Shown piece by piece: positions 1 through 7,838 of a DNA stretch of 64,000 bases. The stretch covers positions 393,269 through 457,268 of the forward strand of contig CAJTPD010000002.1 in assembly GCA_910578105.1 (NCBI GenBank), read 5' to 3'. This DNA comes from an uncultured Odoribacter sp. (GTDB taxonomy: Bacteria > Bacteroidota > Bacteroidia > Bacteroidales > Marinifilaceae). How positions within the stretch are numbered: the stretch's first letter is position 1; every line of letters starts with the position of its first letter. A model generated the notes under the pieces. That model saw only the letters and a program-made list of their open reading frames with translations. It searched no databases and was not told the origin of the DNA. The position numbers and the translations under genes were made by a program.

Positions 1-1584
1 TTTTATGAGAAAGATTTAAAGGGAAGCTATAAGAAAGAGGTGACGGATAATTTCTCGTATGACGCCAATGTGATGGCTGCTTATACGAAAGAGGTGAACC
101 GACATCTGTTCAATGCTACTTTTGTCTGGAATATCAAGGAATCAAAAACTGATTTTTTCAGTACTACGGCATATAATTTTCCGAATGATAAAATGGATCA
201 TATCGGTATGGGCGTGGAGTATCAGGAAGGCGATAAACCAAGCGGTAATTATGAAGTCAGCCGTTTGATGGGGGTGGTCGGTAACTTTAATTACGGGTAT
301 GACAACCGTTATCTGTTGGACTTTTCGGTTCGTAGCGACGGTTCTTCTGTGTATGGTTCTTCTAAACGATGGGGTACGTTCGGTTCGGTGGGTGCTGCCT
401 GGAACCTGCATCGGGAGAAATGGTTTGCTGAAACACCCTATGTAAATGAATTGAAAATACGTGGTTCATGGGGGACAACCGGCGGTCAGAATTTTTATCC
501 TTTCCAGGCCATGATGATGTATTCATACAAGGAATCGGCCATTGACGGATTGACATACGATGATTATATCGGGGCATTGTTGAAAGCTTTCGGTAATCCG
601 AATCTGAAATGGCAGCAGACGGAGAAATTGAATATTGGTGTTGATTTTGCTTTGTTGAACAGCCGGTTGAGCGGTTATTTCAACGTCTACAAGGATGTAT
701 CGAAATCGGTGTTGATTGATGTGTTGCTGGCTCCGTCTTTAGGTTTTACTTCCTATAAAGACAATTTGGGCGAGATTAAGAATAAGGGGTTGGAATTGAA
801 TCTCCGGGGCGTTTTGGTGAAAGACGCAGAGAGACGCATGCAGTGGGATGTATTCTTTAATATTGTGAAGAATGAGAACCGGTTGATGAAGCTGAACGAT
901 GCACTGGCGGCTTATAATAAAACCCAGGATGATGCGATGAACGAAAAAGTTGAGAAGGGGACCACCCGGGCACCTATGGTGCGTTATCAGGAAGGTAAAT
1001 CCATCAATATGATTTGGGCGAACGAATCCCTTGGTATTGATCCTAATACGGGAGAAGAAGTGTTTATTGCGCAGAATGGCGATAAAGTCAATAAATGGAG
1101 TACGGATAATTACAAACCGTTAGGATGCAAGGATCCCAAATTTGAAGGGAATTTCGGCACGATGTTTATGTACAAGGGTTTTCAGTTGAATGCTTATTTC
1201 CGTTACAGCTACGGTGCTGATGTTTACAATCAGACGCTGGTGGATAAAGTGGAAAACGTAGACCCGAAAAAGAACGCTGACCGCCGGGTGTTGTACGACC
1301 GTTGGAAGGTCCCTGGCGATGTGGCTAAATTCAAAGCTATCAGCAATACCGAAGCTACGATGCCGACCTCCCGGTTTATAGAGGAGGAAAATTACATTAC
1401 CCTGTCGTCATTGAATCTTTCTTATCAGTTCGATGCCGGTCGTCTGCGGCGTTACGGGATTGAGCGTTTGAAACTGTCCTTCATCGGTAATGATGTGTTT
1501 CGCGCTTCGACGGTCAAAATGGAACGGGGTACATCCTATCCGTTTGCCCGCAATTATTCAGTAGCGTTACAAGTAACCTTTTAA
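1..1584 (+). CDS. SusC/RagA-type TonB-dependent outer-membrane transporter, C-terminal part
   Basis: The reading frame is open from the first base of the window, so the start, signal peptide and plug domain lie upstream. What is visible (about 528 codons) is the C-terminal beta-barrel half of a SusC/RagA transporter. It has alternating aromatic-rich strands, a stretch typical of the family around the conserved GNPNLKWQ segment, and the terminal aromatic residue (ALQVTF) that is the outer-membrane assembly signal. SusC proteins import ligands across the outer membrane using TonB energy, with the SusD lipoprotein as a lid. The susD-like gene follows after 11 bases, so the two form one operon. 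The substrate cannot be read from this fragment. Confidence 0.93.
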   Translation, partial: FYEKDLKGSYKKEVTDNFSYDANVMAAYTKEVNRHLFNATFVWNIKESKTDFFSTTAYNFPNDKMDHIGMGVEYQEGDKPSGNYEVSRLMGVVGNFNYGYDNRYLLDFSVRSDGSSVYGSSKRWGTFGSVGAAWNLHREKWFAETPYVNELKIRGSWGTTGGQNFYPFQAMMMYSYKESAIDGLTYDDYIGALLKAFGNPNLKWQQTEKLNIGVDFALLNSRLSGYFNVYKDVSKSVLIDVLLAPSLGFTSYKDNLGEIKNKGLELNLRGVLVKDAERRMQWDVFFNIVKNENRLMKLNDALAAYNKTQDDAMNEKVEKGTTRAPMVRYQEGKSINMIWANESLGIDPNTGEEVFIAQNGDKVNKWSTDNYKPLGCKDPKFEGNFGTMFMYKGFQLNAYFRYSYGADVYNQTLVDKVENVDPKKNADRRVLYDRWKVPGDVAKFKAISNTEATMPTSRFIEEENYITLSSLNLSYQFDAGRLRRYGIERLKLSFIGNDVFRASTVKMERGTSYPFARNYSVALQVTF

Positions 1585-1595
1585 TCAAGAAGCAA

Positions 1596-3023
1596 ATGAA
1601 AAAGTTAAGATATTTACCGATATGTTTGGGGATGCTGTTTTTTTCCTCCGCCTGCCAGAATTGGTTTGACGTGTCTCCGAAATCGGATGTAAAGGCGGAA
1701 GATTTGTTCCAACAGGAAAGCGGTTTCCGGGATGTATTGACAGGGGTTTATTCACTGATGTCCGCTCCTGAAAGTTACGGATGTCAGCTTTCGTTCGGCT
1801 ATATGGATGTGCTGGCGCAATATTACAATATTTCCGGTAATACCCATCAGTATATCAAGACAAAGGATTACCTCTATGCGGAGCCTTATGACAAGGAGGT
1901 CTTGTCTACAGTCTGGAGCCGGCAATATAAAGGTATCGCCAATCTGAATGCCATGCTGATGTTTATTGATAAGCAACGAAATGTATTTTCAAGTGAAGAG
2001 GTGTATCGCATATATAAGGGAGAAATCCTGGCTTTGCGGGGTATGCTCCATTTCGATATGTTGCGGTTGTTTTCTTCCTCTCCGGCCATTGATAAGGAGC
2101 GCGAAGCTATCCCTTATCTGGAGTCGTATACCAATCTTCCGCAGGGTCAGCAGACGGTGGAAGGGGTTTTGGAGAAGGTGGTGAAGGATTTGAACGCGGC
2201 ACGTGAGTTGATGCGTGAGGTGGATCCCTATGGTCCGAATTATGCGGAGTTGGAATCCTTGTATGAAAGTCATCCGTTGTTACGGAACCGACATAAGCAT
2301 CTGAATTATTATGCTGTGACTGCTTTGCTGGCCCGGGTACAATTGTATGCAGGTAATCGGACGGAGGCATTGGAAGCCGTCCGGGAGATTGTGGGAGAAC
2401 CCGGAAGTGAGCCTGTGGTGCCTTTTTCGTTGGCTACTGCGGCGGTAACGAGTGAGCGTTTGTTTAACAGTGAATTGTTGTTTGCTCTGGAAGAAGGGAA
2501 AATGCAGGATAATATTGATGTCTATTTCGGGGAGTCGGTGATAAAAAACGGTATTACCAACAGTTCCACGGCTTTGAGTATGAATGTCAATAACCGGAAT
2601 AAATTGTTTGCACAGCAGGATCCGGCGGATGATGATTATCGGTTGAAGTTGTGGTTCCAGGAAACGAATACTGCTACGGCGGTCATGCCGGCAAAGTATG
2701 CCAATTCGGGCTATATTCCTTTGGTTCGTCTGTCTGAACTGTACTATATTGCTGCTGAATGTTCTGCGAATCAGGGCCTGGCTTACCTGAACACTTTACG
2801 TGCCCACCGGGGTCTGGCTGCCATGACAGGAGTCACAGACCTGCAAGCAGAGATTGCCCGGGAGTATAGCAAGGAGTTTATGTGTGAGGGACAGATGTTT
2901 TACTATTACAAGCGCTTAGGGTTGAAAAGTATCGGTGTTTACCGGACGGTAGCGGTTGATCCGGAGAAGGTGTATGTGATTCCCTTGCCAGATGATGAAT
3001 TGGATTTTGGTTTAATAGAGTAA
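1596..3023 (+). CDS. SusD/RagB family nutrient-uptake lipoprotein
   Basis: This 475-residue protein begins with a lipoprotein signal peptide (MKKLRYLPICLGML) and a lipobox ending SSAC at Cys20. A SusD-type body follows, with a helical TPR-like scaffold, an 'RGMLHFDMLRLF' segment and the late 'RLSELYYIAAEC' segment characteristic of RagB/SusD. The C-terminus 'VYVIPLPDDELDF' is the usual family ending. It is expected to sit on the cell surface over the SusC barrel and capture the ligand. It follows the SusC fragment by 11 bases and precedes the DUF4843 gene by 2 bases, which indicates one transcript. The ligand is unknown. No glycoside hydrolase lies in the visible part of the operon. Confidence 0.93.
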   Translation: MKKLRYLPICLGMLFFSSACQNWFDVSPKSDVKAEDLFQQESGFRDVLTGVYSLMSAPESYGCQLSFGYMDVLAQYYNISGNTHQYIKTKDYLYAEPYDKEVLSTVWSRQYKGIANLNAMLMFIDKQRNVFSSEEVYRIYKGEILALRGMLHFDMLRLFSSSPAIDKEREAIPYLESYTNLPQGQQTVEGVLEKVVKDLNAARELMREVDPYGPNYAELESLYESHPLLRNRHKHLNYYAVTALLARVQLYAGNRTEALEAVREIVGEPGSEPVVPFSLATAAVTSERLFNSELLFALEEGKMQDNIDVYFGESVIKNGITNSSTALSMNVNNRNKLFAQQDPADDDYRLKLWFQETNTATAVMPAKYANSGYIPLVRLSELYYIAAECSANQGLAYLNTLRAHRGLAAMTGVTDLQAEIAREYSKEFMCEGQMFYYYKRLGLKSIGVYRTVAVDPEKVYVIPLPDDELDFGLIE

Positions 3024-3025
3024 AA

Positions 3026-3745
3026 ATGCGGATTATGAAATATTTGTATACAGTTATAATGGCAATGCTGGTGTTTGCATCTTGTTCGGAAAATGAACGT
3101 ATGGTATATACGGATATGTCTGGTGTCTATTTCCCGGATTATGTGACGGGTGCAGACAGTTTGGTGTATTCTTTTCGCATGAAAGGTGCGGAACGGGATA
3201 CGATTCAGATTAACGTTAAGTTGTTGGGGGATTTGTTGAGTGAAACAGGGGAATATGAAGTGGCCGTTTCGGAAAATTCCTCTGCAGTGGCCGGCAAACA
3301 TTATGAACCGCTTCTTCCCCGGTTTACTTATGAAGCCGGTCAGTCGGTTTCTTCTTTTCCGGTTGTGGTGCTGAAACCCGGAACGGAATTAGATGAGGCA
3401 ACTGTGACACTGGAGTTGTCGCTGGTAGCAACGTCGAGTTTAGCGTTGGGTTATCCGGACCGGGTTAATATGCGTTTGATGATTACCAACCAGTTGGTGA
3501 AACCTTCTTACTGGGATATGCCGTTGGCTCTTTATTTCGGGGAGTATTCAAAAGTAAAGCACCAGCGTTGCATTTTGCTTATGGGACATGATTTTCCTTT
3601 AACGGACAGCGAGTTAATTGGATGGGGCGGATTGAACTTTTATAGTTATTGGATGCAGCAGGGGCGTGTTGTGTGTGAATATTATGCCACTCATACGGAG
3701 TATGATGAAGATGGCAATTTGATTACGGTGTGGAATCCTTTCTAA
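3026..3745 (+). CDS. DUF4843 domain lipoprotein
   Basis: This 239-residue lipoprotein has a hydrophobic signal peptide and a lipobox (VFASC, Cys20). The body matches DUF4843 proteins: beta-rich, with the 'GVYF' start, a Calx-beta-like middle (residues about 50-150, including 'AGKHYE') and a tail containing 'YWD' and 'YFGEYS'. DUF4843 proteins are commonly encoded directly downstream of SusD in Bacteroidetes and are thought to be accessory surface lipoproteins of the uptake complex. No enzymatic role is known. A second ATG at 3035 (MKYLYTV) also gives a good signal peptide and could be the true start. It lies 2 bases after susD and 11 bases before the PKD-like gene. Confidence 0.85.
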   Translation: MRIMKYLYTVIMAMLVFASCSENERMVYTDMSGVYFPDYVTGADSLVYSFRMKGAERDTIQINVKLLGDLLSETGEYEVAVSENSSAVAGKHYEPLLPRFTYEAGQSVSSFPVVVLKPGTELDEATVTLELSLVATSSLALGYPDRVNMRLMITNQLVKPSYWDMPLALYFGEYSKVKHQRCILLMGHDFPLTDSELIGWGGLNFYSYWMQQGRVVCEYYATHTEYDEDGNLITVWNPF

Positions 3746-3756
3746 TTTGATGTATT

Positions 3757-5319
3757 ATGATGAAAATAGCTAAAATATTAGGTGTGGTTTGCATGTTTTC
3801 TGCTTTGGCAGGATGTGTGGATGACAAAACGATTGATGAGTTCAAAGAGTTGAATAAGGTTACGATTGAAGGATTGCAGAATCGGTATTCTGTCTTGTTG
3901 TATACTCATTTGCAATGTACGCCGGATATCCGTACTTCCCGGAATGATGACAGGAATCTGTCGTATGTTTGGTATGCCTATACTACAACAACCCGTAACG
4001 AAGCGGATACATTGGGGCGGGAAAAGAATCTGGACGTGTTGGCGGAACCTTCCCTGTTTACGCCGGGGGAAGCCTATACGTTGGCATTGAAAGTAACGGA
4101 TAATACAACCGGCGTTTTTTACCGGGAGGAAATGGAACTTGAGGTGCGCACGCAGTTTACCAAAGGGACAGTACTTTTGTGTGAAGAAGGCGGCCTGGCA
4201 GAAATTAATTTTATTTCAGATGATGAAGAAAATACAGTGATTGAAGATGTATATGAAAGTGCCAATAAAATGCTTTTGGGGCGTAATCCGATCCGGATTT
4301 TTTCTGTGAATCCGAATGCTTATGCCACTTTCCTGAAGCAGGAATTGATTTTTTGCCGGGATGAAAACGGTGGTGTGGTGGCCAGTCCGCTTTCTTTCGA
4401 GAAAATTGAAACGATGAAGGAGGCCTGTGACCATCACTTCGGGGCAAAAGAAATGAGTCCGGAATTGTATTATAAGGGAGCGATGATTGATTATATTATT
4501 GTCAATGGTATTGTTTGCAAGAGGGCGACTAATATGAAAGCAATCAACTGGGAACCGGGATTGGTCCTGATGAACGAACCGCGGGAATATCATGTGGCAC
4601 CTCAGGTATTGGCTGTCGGTTCGAATCCTGTGTTTTTCGATGAGTTGTACGGGCGTTTGATTGCGCATAATCCATGGAATCAGGGAAGCCTGAAAACGTT
4701 TGGTAAAGCGGATAACGATCCGGGAATTTTTGACGGGAGTGATTTGGGGGCAGATTTGGAACTTAAATGTTGGGGTGCTCTTTCGGAGGTGAACTTGGGA
4801 GCCTGGATGCTGCTGAAAAATAAGGCGGACGGTAAATACTGGATGTATAAATTTTCTTTGGAGGGTAACAGTTTCCGCAGCATCAGCAAGACGGAAGTCA
4901 CAGCTTCTGTTGCCCCCCATTTGCGTGAGGCAATCGGATTTGCCGCGAATCCGGAATATAATGATGTTTTTATGTATGCTACGGAAAATGCTGTTTATTC
5001 TTTTGCTGCAAATCAGTTGAATGCTTCTACAAATTCGGCATTGGAAGTTTTGCAGAAGGATATGCAGGCAGAGAATATGGCAGTAACCGGTATTCAATTT
5101 GTGGATATTACGGTGGCTGCACCTACAGAGTCCAATCCTTTGGCTACGCGGGTCTCCCGACAGGTGCGTTTGGCTGTACGTGATTTGAGCCGTGCGGAAC
5201 GACAGGGAGGGGTGGTGTTCTACGAAGTGAATTCTACCGGTGGTATTCATTTGGACGGTGTGTTCAGAAAGACGGGCTTTTGTGACAGGGTCATTGATAT
5301 TAACGAAAAATACGAGTAA
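3757..5319 (+). CDS. PKD-like family lipoprotein
   Basis: This 520-residue protein starts with tandem ATGs, a signal peptide and a lipobox (LAGC). The acidic VDDK after the cysteine resembles a surface-export context for Bacteroidetes lipoproteins (inference). The N-terminal part has two Ig/PKD-like beta modules (about residues 30-135, with 'LSYVWY' and 'YTLALKVTD'). The rest looks like a beta-propeller-type ligand-binding region. Proteins of this family accompany SusC-SusD-DUF4843 operons and are presumed surface-exposed binding proteins. Its gene overlaps nothing and ends 4 bases before the thioredoxin-like gene. A long reverse-strand frame lies over its 3' half and is taken to be a shadow. 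Confidence 0.85.
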   Translation: MMKIAKILGVVCMFSALAGCVDDKTIDEFKELNKVTIEGLQNRYSVLLYTHLQCTPDIRTSRNDDRNLSYVWYAYTTTTRNEADTLGREKNLDVLAEPSLFTPGEAYTLALKVTDNTTGVFYREEMELEVRTQFTKGTVLLCEEGGLAEINFISDDEENTVIEDVYESANKMLLGRNPIRIFSVNPNAYATFLKQELIFCRDENGGVVASPLSFEKIETMKEACDHHFGAKEMSPELYYKGAMIDYIIVNGIVCKRATNMKAINWEPGLVLMNEPREYHVAPQVLAVGSNPVFFDELYGRLIAHNPWNQGSLKTFGKADNDPGIFDGSDLGADLELKCWGALSEVNLGAWMLLKNKADGKYWMYKFSLEGNSFRSISKTEVTASVAPHLREAIGFAANPEYNDVFMYATENAVYSFAANQLNASTNSALEVLQKDMQAENMAVTGIQFVDITVAAPTESNPLATRVSRQVRLAVRDLSRAERQGGVVFYEVNSTGGIHLDGVFRKTGFCDRVIDINEKYE

Positions 5320-5323
5320 CAGG

Positions 5324-6538
5324 ATGAAAAAGAGTTTAGCGTTATTGTATTTTTTTATCCTGACTGTCGGAGGCGTTTTTGCGCAGGGCATTGAATTTTT
5401 TCACGGAACATATGAAGAAGTGCTTCAGAAAGCCCGGGCAGAAGGAAAACAGATTTTTGTAGATGTTTACACTTCCTGGTGCGGTCCGTGTAAAATGATG
5501 GCTAAGAATGTTTTTACCCGTCAGGACGTGGGGGATTATTATAACAGTAAATTTGTTTGTCTGAAGTTGGATGCGGAAAAAGAAAGCGGACACGCTTTTT
5601 TTCAGCGCTATCGGGCAAATGGTTATCCCTCTTTTTTCTGGTTGGATGCTCAGGGTAATTTATTGGAAACGCGTACAGGTTCTGCTTCTCCCGAGGATTT
5701 TATCCGATATGCCGAAGAGGCTGTCGGGTCTGATTTCAGTGTCCGGTTGGAGGCTGCCCGGAAACGTTGGGAGAGTGGTGAACGTTCATTGGAATTGGTG
5801 GAGGAATACGTGATAGGATTACTCCGACGGGTACAGCCCGACCAGGTGAAAGGCTGTTTGTTAAGTTATTTTTCCACCCTTACGGAAGAGCAGTTGCAGC
5901 AGAAGGAGAATTATTCGTTAATGCGGGGATTTATGCGTTTCCCGGAAGATAATATCGTTTTCCATTCTTTGACCCGGTATGCGGATATTTATCAAGGTTA
6001 TGAGAAGGGGAATGATTTCTGGGTGAACATGTATCGGATGATGGTACGCGCTGGTTCTGCCAATATAAAAGAACCTGAGAAATACCGTGCCCATATAGAA
6101 ATGATTCGTAAGACAGAATCGTTTTATGCGCCGATGTATCTGGAGATTCTTGATATGGAGCGTATGCTGTTTGAGAAGAATTTTAAGAAAGGTATGGCCT
6201 CACTTGGAAAAGTGGCGGATAAATACAGCGATAAACACCCTTATCTGTATGGTCAGTTCTTTTATACTCTTATTATAGCCGGTTTTTTTGACGATACTGT
6301 GACGGATCCGGAATGGATTGAACAGGCCATTGGAATTGCGGGAAAGGCACTGGAACATACTCCCTGTAAGGAGACGTTGCTTTACCTGGCAGCTGCCCAT
6401 GCTAAAAAAGGGAATTACAAAAAGGCTTATGAACTGATGGCCAGTGAACCTTTTTTTCCTGCTCCTGTTCTTTCTACGGCACTTTACCCTCATTTACATC
6501 TTCAGGCCATTCACCGGCAATATTTAGATAAAAAATAA
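5324..6538 (+). CDS. Thioredoxin-family protein with C-terminal helical region
   Basis: The protein is taken to start at the ATG at 5324 (MKKSLALLYF), because that start gives a clean Sec signal peptide ending near FAQG. A longer in-frame extension upstream would overlap the PKD-like gene. The mature protein (total 404 residues) has an N-terminal thioredoxin fold of the DUF255/thioredoxin_7 type with the redox motif WCGPC (Cys53 and Cys56) and the cis-proline segment 'GYPSFF'. The remaining 230 or so residues are helical and TPR-like, with a clear 'AAAHAKKGNYKKAYELM' repeat near the end. It is likely a periplasmic thiol-disulfide reductase serving the uptake operon. It is the last gene before a strong terminator. 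Confidence 0.88.
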   Translation: MKKSLALLYFFILTVGGVFAQGIEFFHGTYEEVLQKARAEGKQIFVDVYTSWCGPCKMMAKNVFTRQDVGDYYNSKFVCLKLDAEKESGHAFFQRYRANGYPSFFWLDAQGNLLETRTGSASPEDFIRYAEEAVGSDFSVRLEAARKRWESGERSLELVEEYVIGLLRRVQPDQVKGCLLSYFSTLTEEQLQQKENYSLMRGFMRFPEDNIVFHSLTRYADIYQGYEKGNDFWVNMYRMMVRAGSANIKEPEKYRAHIEMIRKTESFYAPMYLEILDMERMLFEKNFKKGMASLGKVADKYSDKHPYLYGQFFYTLIIAGFFDDTVTDPEWIEQAIGIAGKALEHTPCKETLLYLAAAHAKKGNYKKAYELMASEPFFPAPVLSTALYPHLHLQAIHRQYLDKK

Positions 6539-6559
6539 GGGGTGTGAATGAATGCTTTG

Positions 6560-6607
6560 AAGGCGTGTTTTCATGAGAAGATTTTCTCCGAAACACGCCT
6601 TTTGTTT
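6560..6607 (+). terminator. Rho-independent terminator of the SusCD operon
   Basis: Eleven-base arms AAGGCGTGTTT (6560-6570) and AAACACGCCTT (6591-6601) are perfect reverse complements, separated by a 20-base loop and followed by a T-rich run. It lies 22 bases after the thioredoxin-like gene. Confidence 0.85.
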
Positions 6608-6725
6608 ATATTTGGAACAGAAGTTTTATTTTGATTGATTTATGGATGCTCAAGGGAAGTTTGTGGGGATAAGACGGGTAACTTTCTGACAATCTTACCT
6701 TTTTTACAAAAAAAAGAAAGGAATA

Positions 6726-6757
6726 TTTGGTAGTTACTAAAAATGAATGTACATTTG
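6726..6757 (+). promoter_or_regulatory. Bacteroidetes-type promoter of the rpsL operon
   Basis: TTTG at 6726-6729 and TACATTTG at 6750-6757 are 20 bases apart, exactly matching the TTTG-N19/21-TAnnTTTG consensus of the Bacteroidetes primary sigma factor. Transcription would start near 6762, giving a leader of about 45 bases before rpsL. Confidence 0.8.
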
Positions 6758-6806
6758 CACTCCATTTTGGATAAAAGTATAATAAAATTTAAAGAGTACT
6801 TGTAAA

Positions 6807-7214
6807 ATGCCTACTATTCAACAGTTAGTAAGAAAAGGAAGAGTAAAGATCCAGGACAAGAGTAAAGCGCCTGCTTTGGATGCTTGTCCGCAGAGAAGGG
6901 GAGTATGTGTACGTGTTTACACCACGACTCCGAAAAAACCGAACTCAGCCATGAGAAAGGTTGCGCGTGTTAGATTAACCAACGGAAAAGAAGTGAATGC
7001 TTATATTCCGGGAGAAGGTCACAACCTGCAGGAACACTCCATCGTGTTAATCCGCGGCGGTCGTGTGAAAGACCTTCCGGGTGTGCGTTATCACTTGGTT
7101 CGCGGTACTTTGGATGCTGCCGGTGTTACCGGTCGTTGCCAGGGACGTTCTAAATACGGTGCGAAAAGACCGAAACCAGGACAGGCTGCTGCTCCGGCTA
7201 AAGGCAAAAAGTAA
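6807..7214 (+). CDS. rpsL: 30S ribosomal protein S12 (uS12)
   Basis: S12 sits at the decoding centre of the small subunit. The protein has 135 residues, with the invariant TPKKPNSA loop (Lys43) and the KDLPGV loop (Lys88, Asp89). Both lysines are the wild-type residues at the positions where streptomycin resistance usually arises. The protein is about ten residues longer than the common 124-residue form because of an Ala/Pro/Lys-rich tail (QAAAPAKGKK). It is the first gene of the str cluster and lies just downstream of a consensus promoter. Confidence 0.98.
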   Translation: MPTIQQLVRKGRVKIQDKSKAPALDACPQRRGVCVRVYTTTPKKPNSAMRKVARVRLTNGKEVNAYIPGEGHNLQEHSIVLIRGGRVKDLPGVRYHLVRGTLDAAGVTGRCQGRSKYGAKRPKPGQAAAPAKGKK

Positions 7215-7341
7215 AAATTAGTGATTAACAGGAATTGTGTTTATGAAGCGTTCCCGAAAAAACAGTTGAGTAAATGGTTGTGAAACCGTTGAAGACCAAT
7301 ATAAGGGCAGCTTGACGAACAAATTCGTAAACGAAAAGAAG
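7215..7341 (+). promoter_or_regulatory. rpsL-rpsG spacer with small hairpins
   Basis: The spacer holds a GGTT-gtga-AACC hairpin (7276-7287) and a five-pair hairpin ACGAA-caaa-TTCGT (7315-7328) immediately before the rpsG ribosome entry site. In E. coli the S12-S7 intercistronic region is the S7 autoregulation target. A comparable role here is inference from position and structure. Confidence 0.35.
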
Positions 7342-7821
7342 ATGAGAAAGACTAAACCCAAGAAGAGAATCCTGTTACCGGATCCAAAATTCAACGATAT
7401 ACTGGTGACGAGGTTTGTTAATGACCTGATGGTGGACGGTAAAAAGACTGTTGCGTTCAAAATCTTTTATGACGCACTGGATATCGTTGACGAAAAAATG
7501 GCAAAAAAAGAAGAGAAATCTGCTCTGGAAATCTGGAAGCAGGCATTGGAGAATATTACTCCCCAGGTGGAGGTAAAGAGCCGCCGTGTCGGTGGTGCTA
7601 CTTTCCAGGTGCCTACTGAAATCAATCCGGCCCGTAAAAGAGCAATCTCTGTTAAAAATATGATTCTTTACTCCCGCAAACGTAGCGGACATGGCATGTC
7701 TGAAAAACTGGCTGCTGAGATTATGGCTGCTTACAAGGAAGAAGGTGCTGCTTTCAAGAAGAAAGAGGATACCCATCGTATGGCTGAAGCCAACCGGGCA
7801 TTTGCACATTTCAGATTTTAA
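7342..7821 (+). CDS. rpsG: 30S ribosomal protein S7 (uS7)
   Basis: S7 nucleates assembly of the small-subunit head. The start is placed at the ATG at 7342 (MRKTKPKKR), matching the N-terminus of Bacteroidetes S7. The frame extends 10 codons further upstream, but only from a non-ATG codon. The 159-residue product contains 'EVKSRRVGGATFQVP' and ends 'MAEANRAFAHFRF'. The A-rich AAAAGAAG just before the ATG can act as a ribosome entry site. A 127-base spacer separates it from rpsL, unusually long for this cluster, and is treated separately as a possible autoregulatory site. Confidence 0.97.
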   Translation: MRKTKPKKRILLPDPKFNDILVTRFVNDLMVDGKKTVAFKIFYDALDIVDEKMAKKEEKSALEIWKQALENITPQVEVKSRRVGGATFQVPTEINPARKRAISVKNMILYSRKRSGHGMSEKLAAEIMAAYKEEGAAFKKKEDTHRMAEANRAFAHFRF

Positions 7822-7838
7822 TTTAGAGGCGAAAATAG

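Noticed and set aside
4216..5391. A 391-codon reverse-strand frame across the PKD-like gene
   Set aside because: It lies antisense to a well supported lipoprotein gene, shows the His/Arg/Ile/Phe-rich composition of shadow frames and has no signal or family feature.
6608..6806. A second gene or riboswitch before rpsL
   Set aside because: The stretch holds only the promoter and AT-rich sequence; no frame or conserved aptamer was seen.
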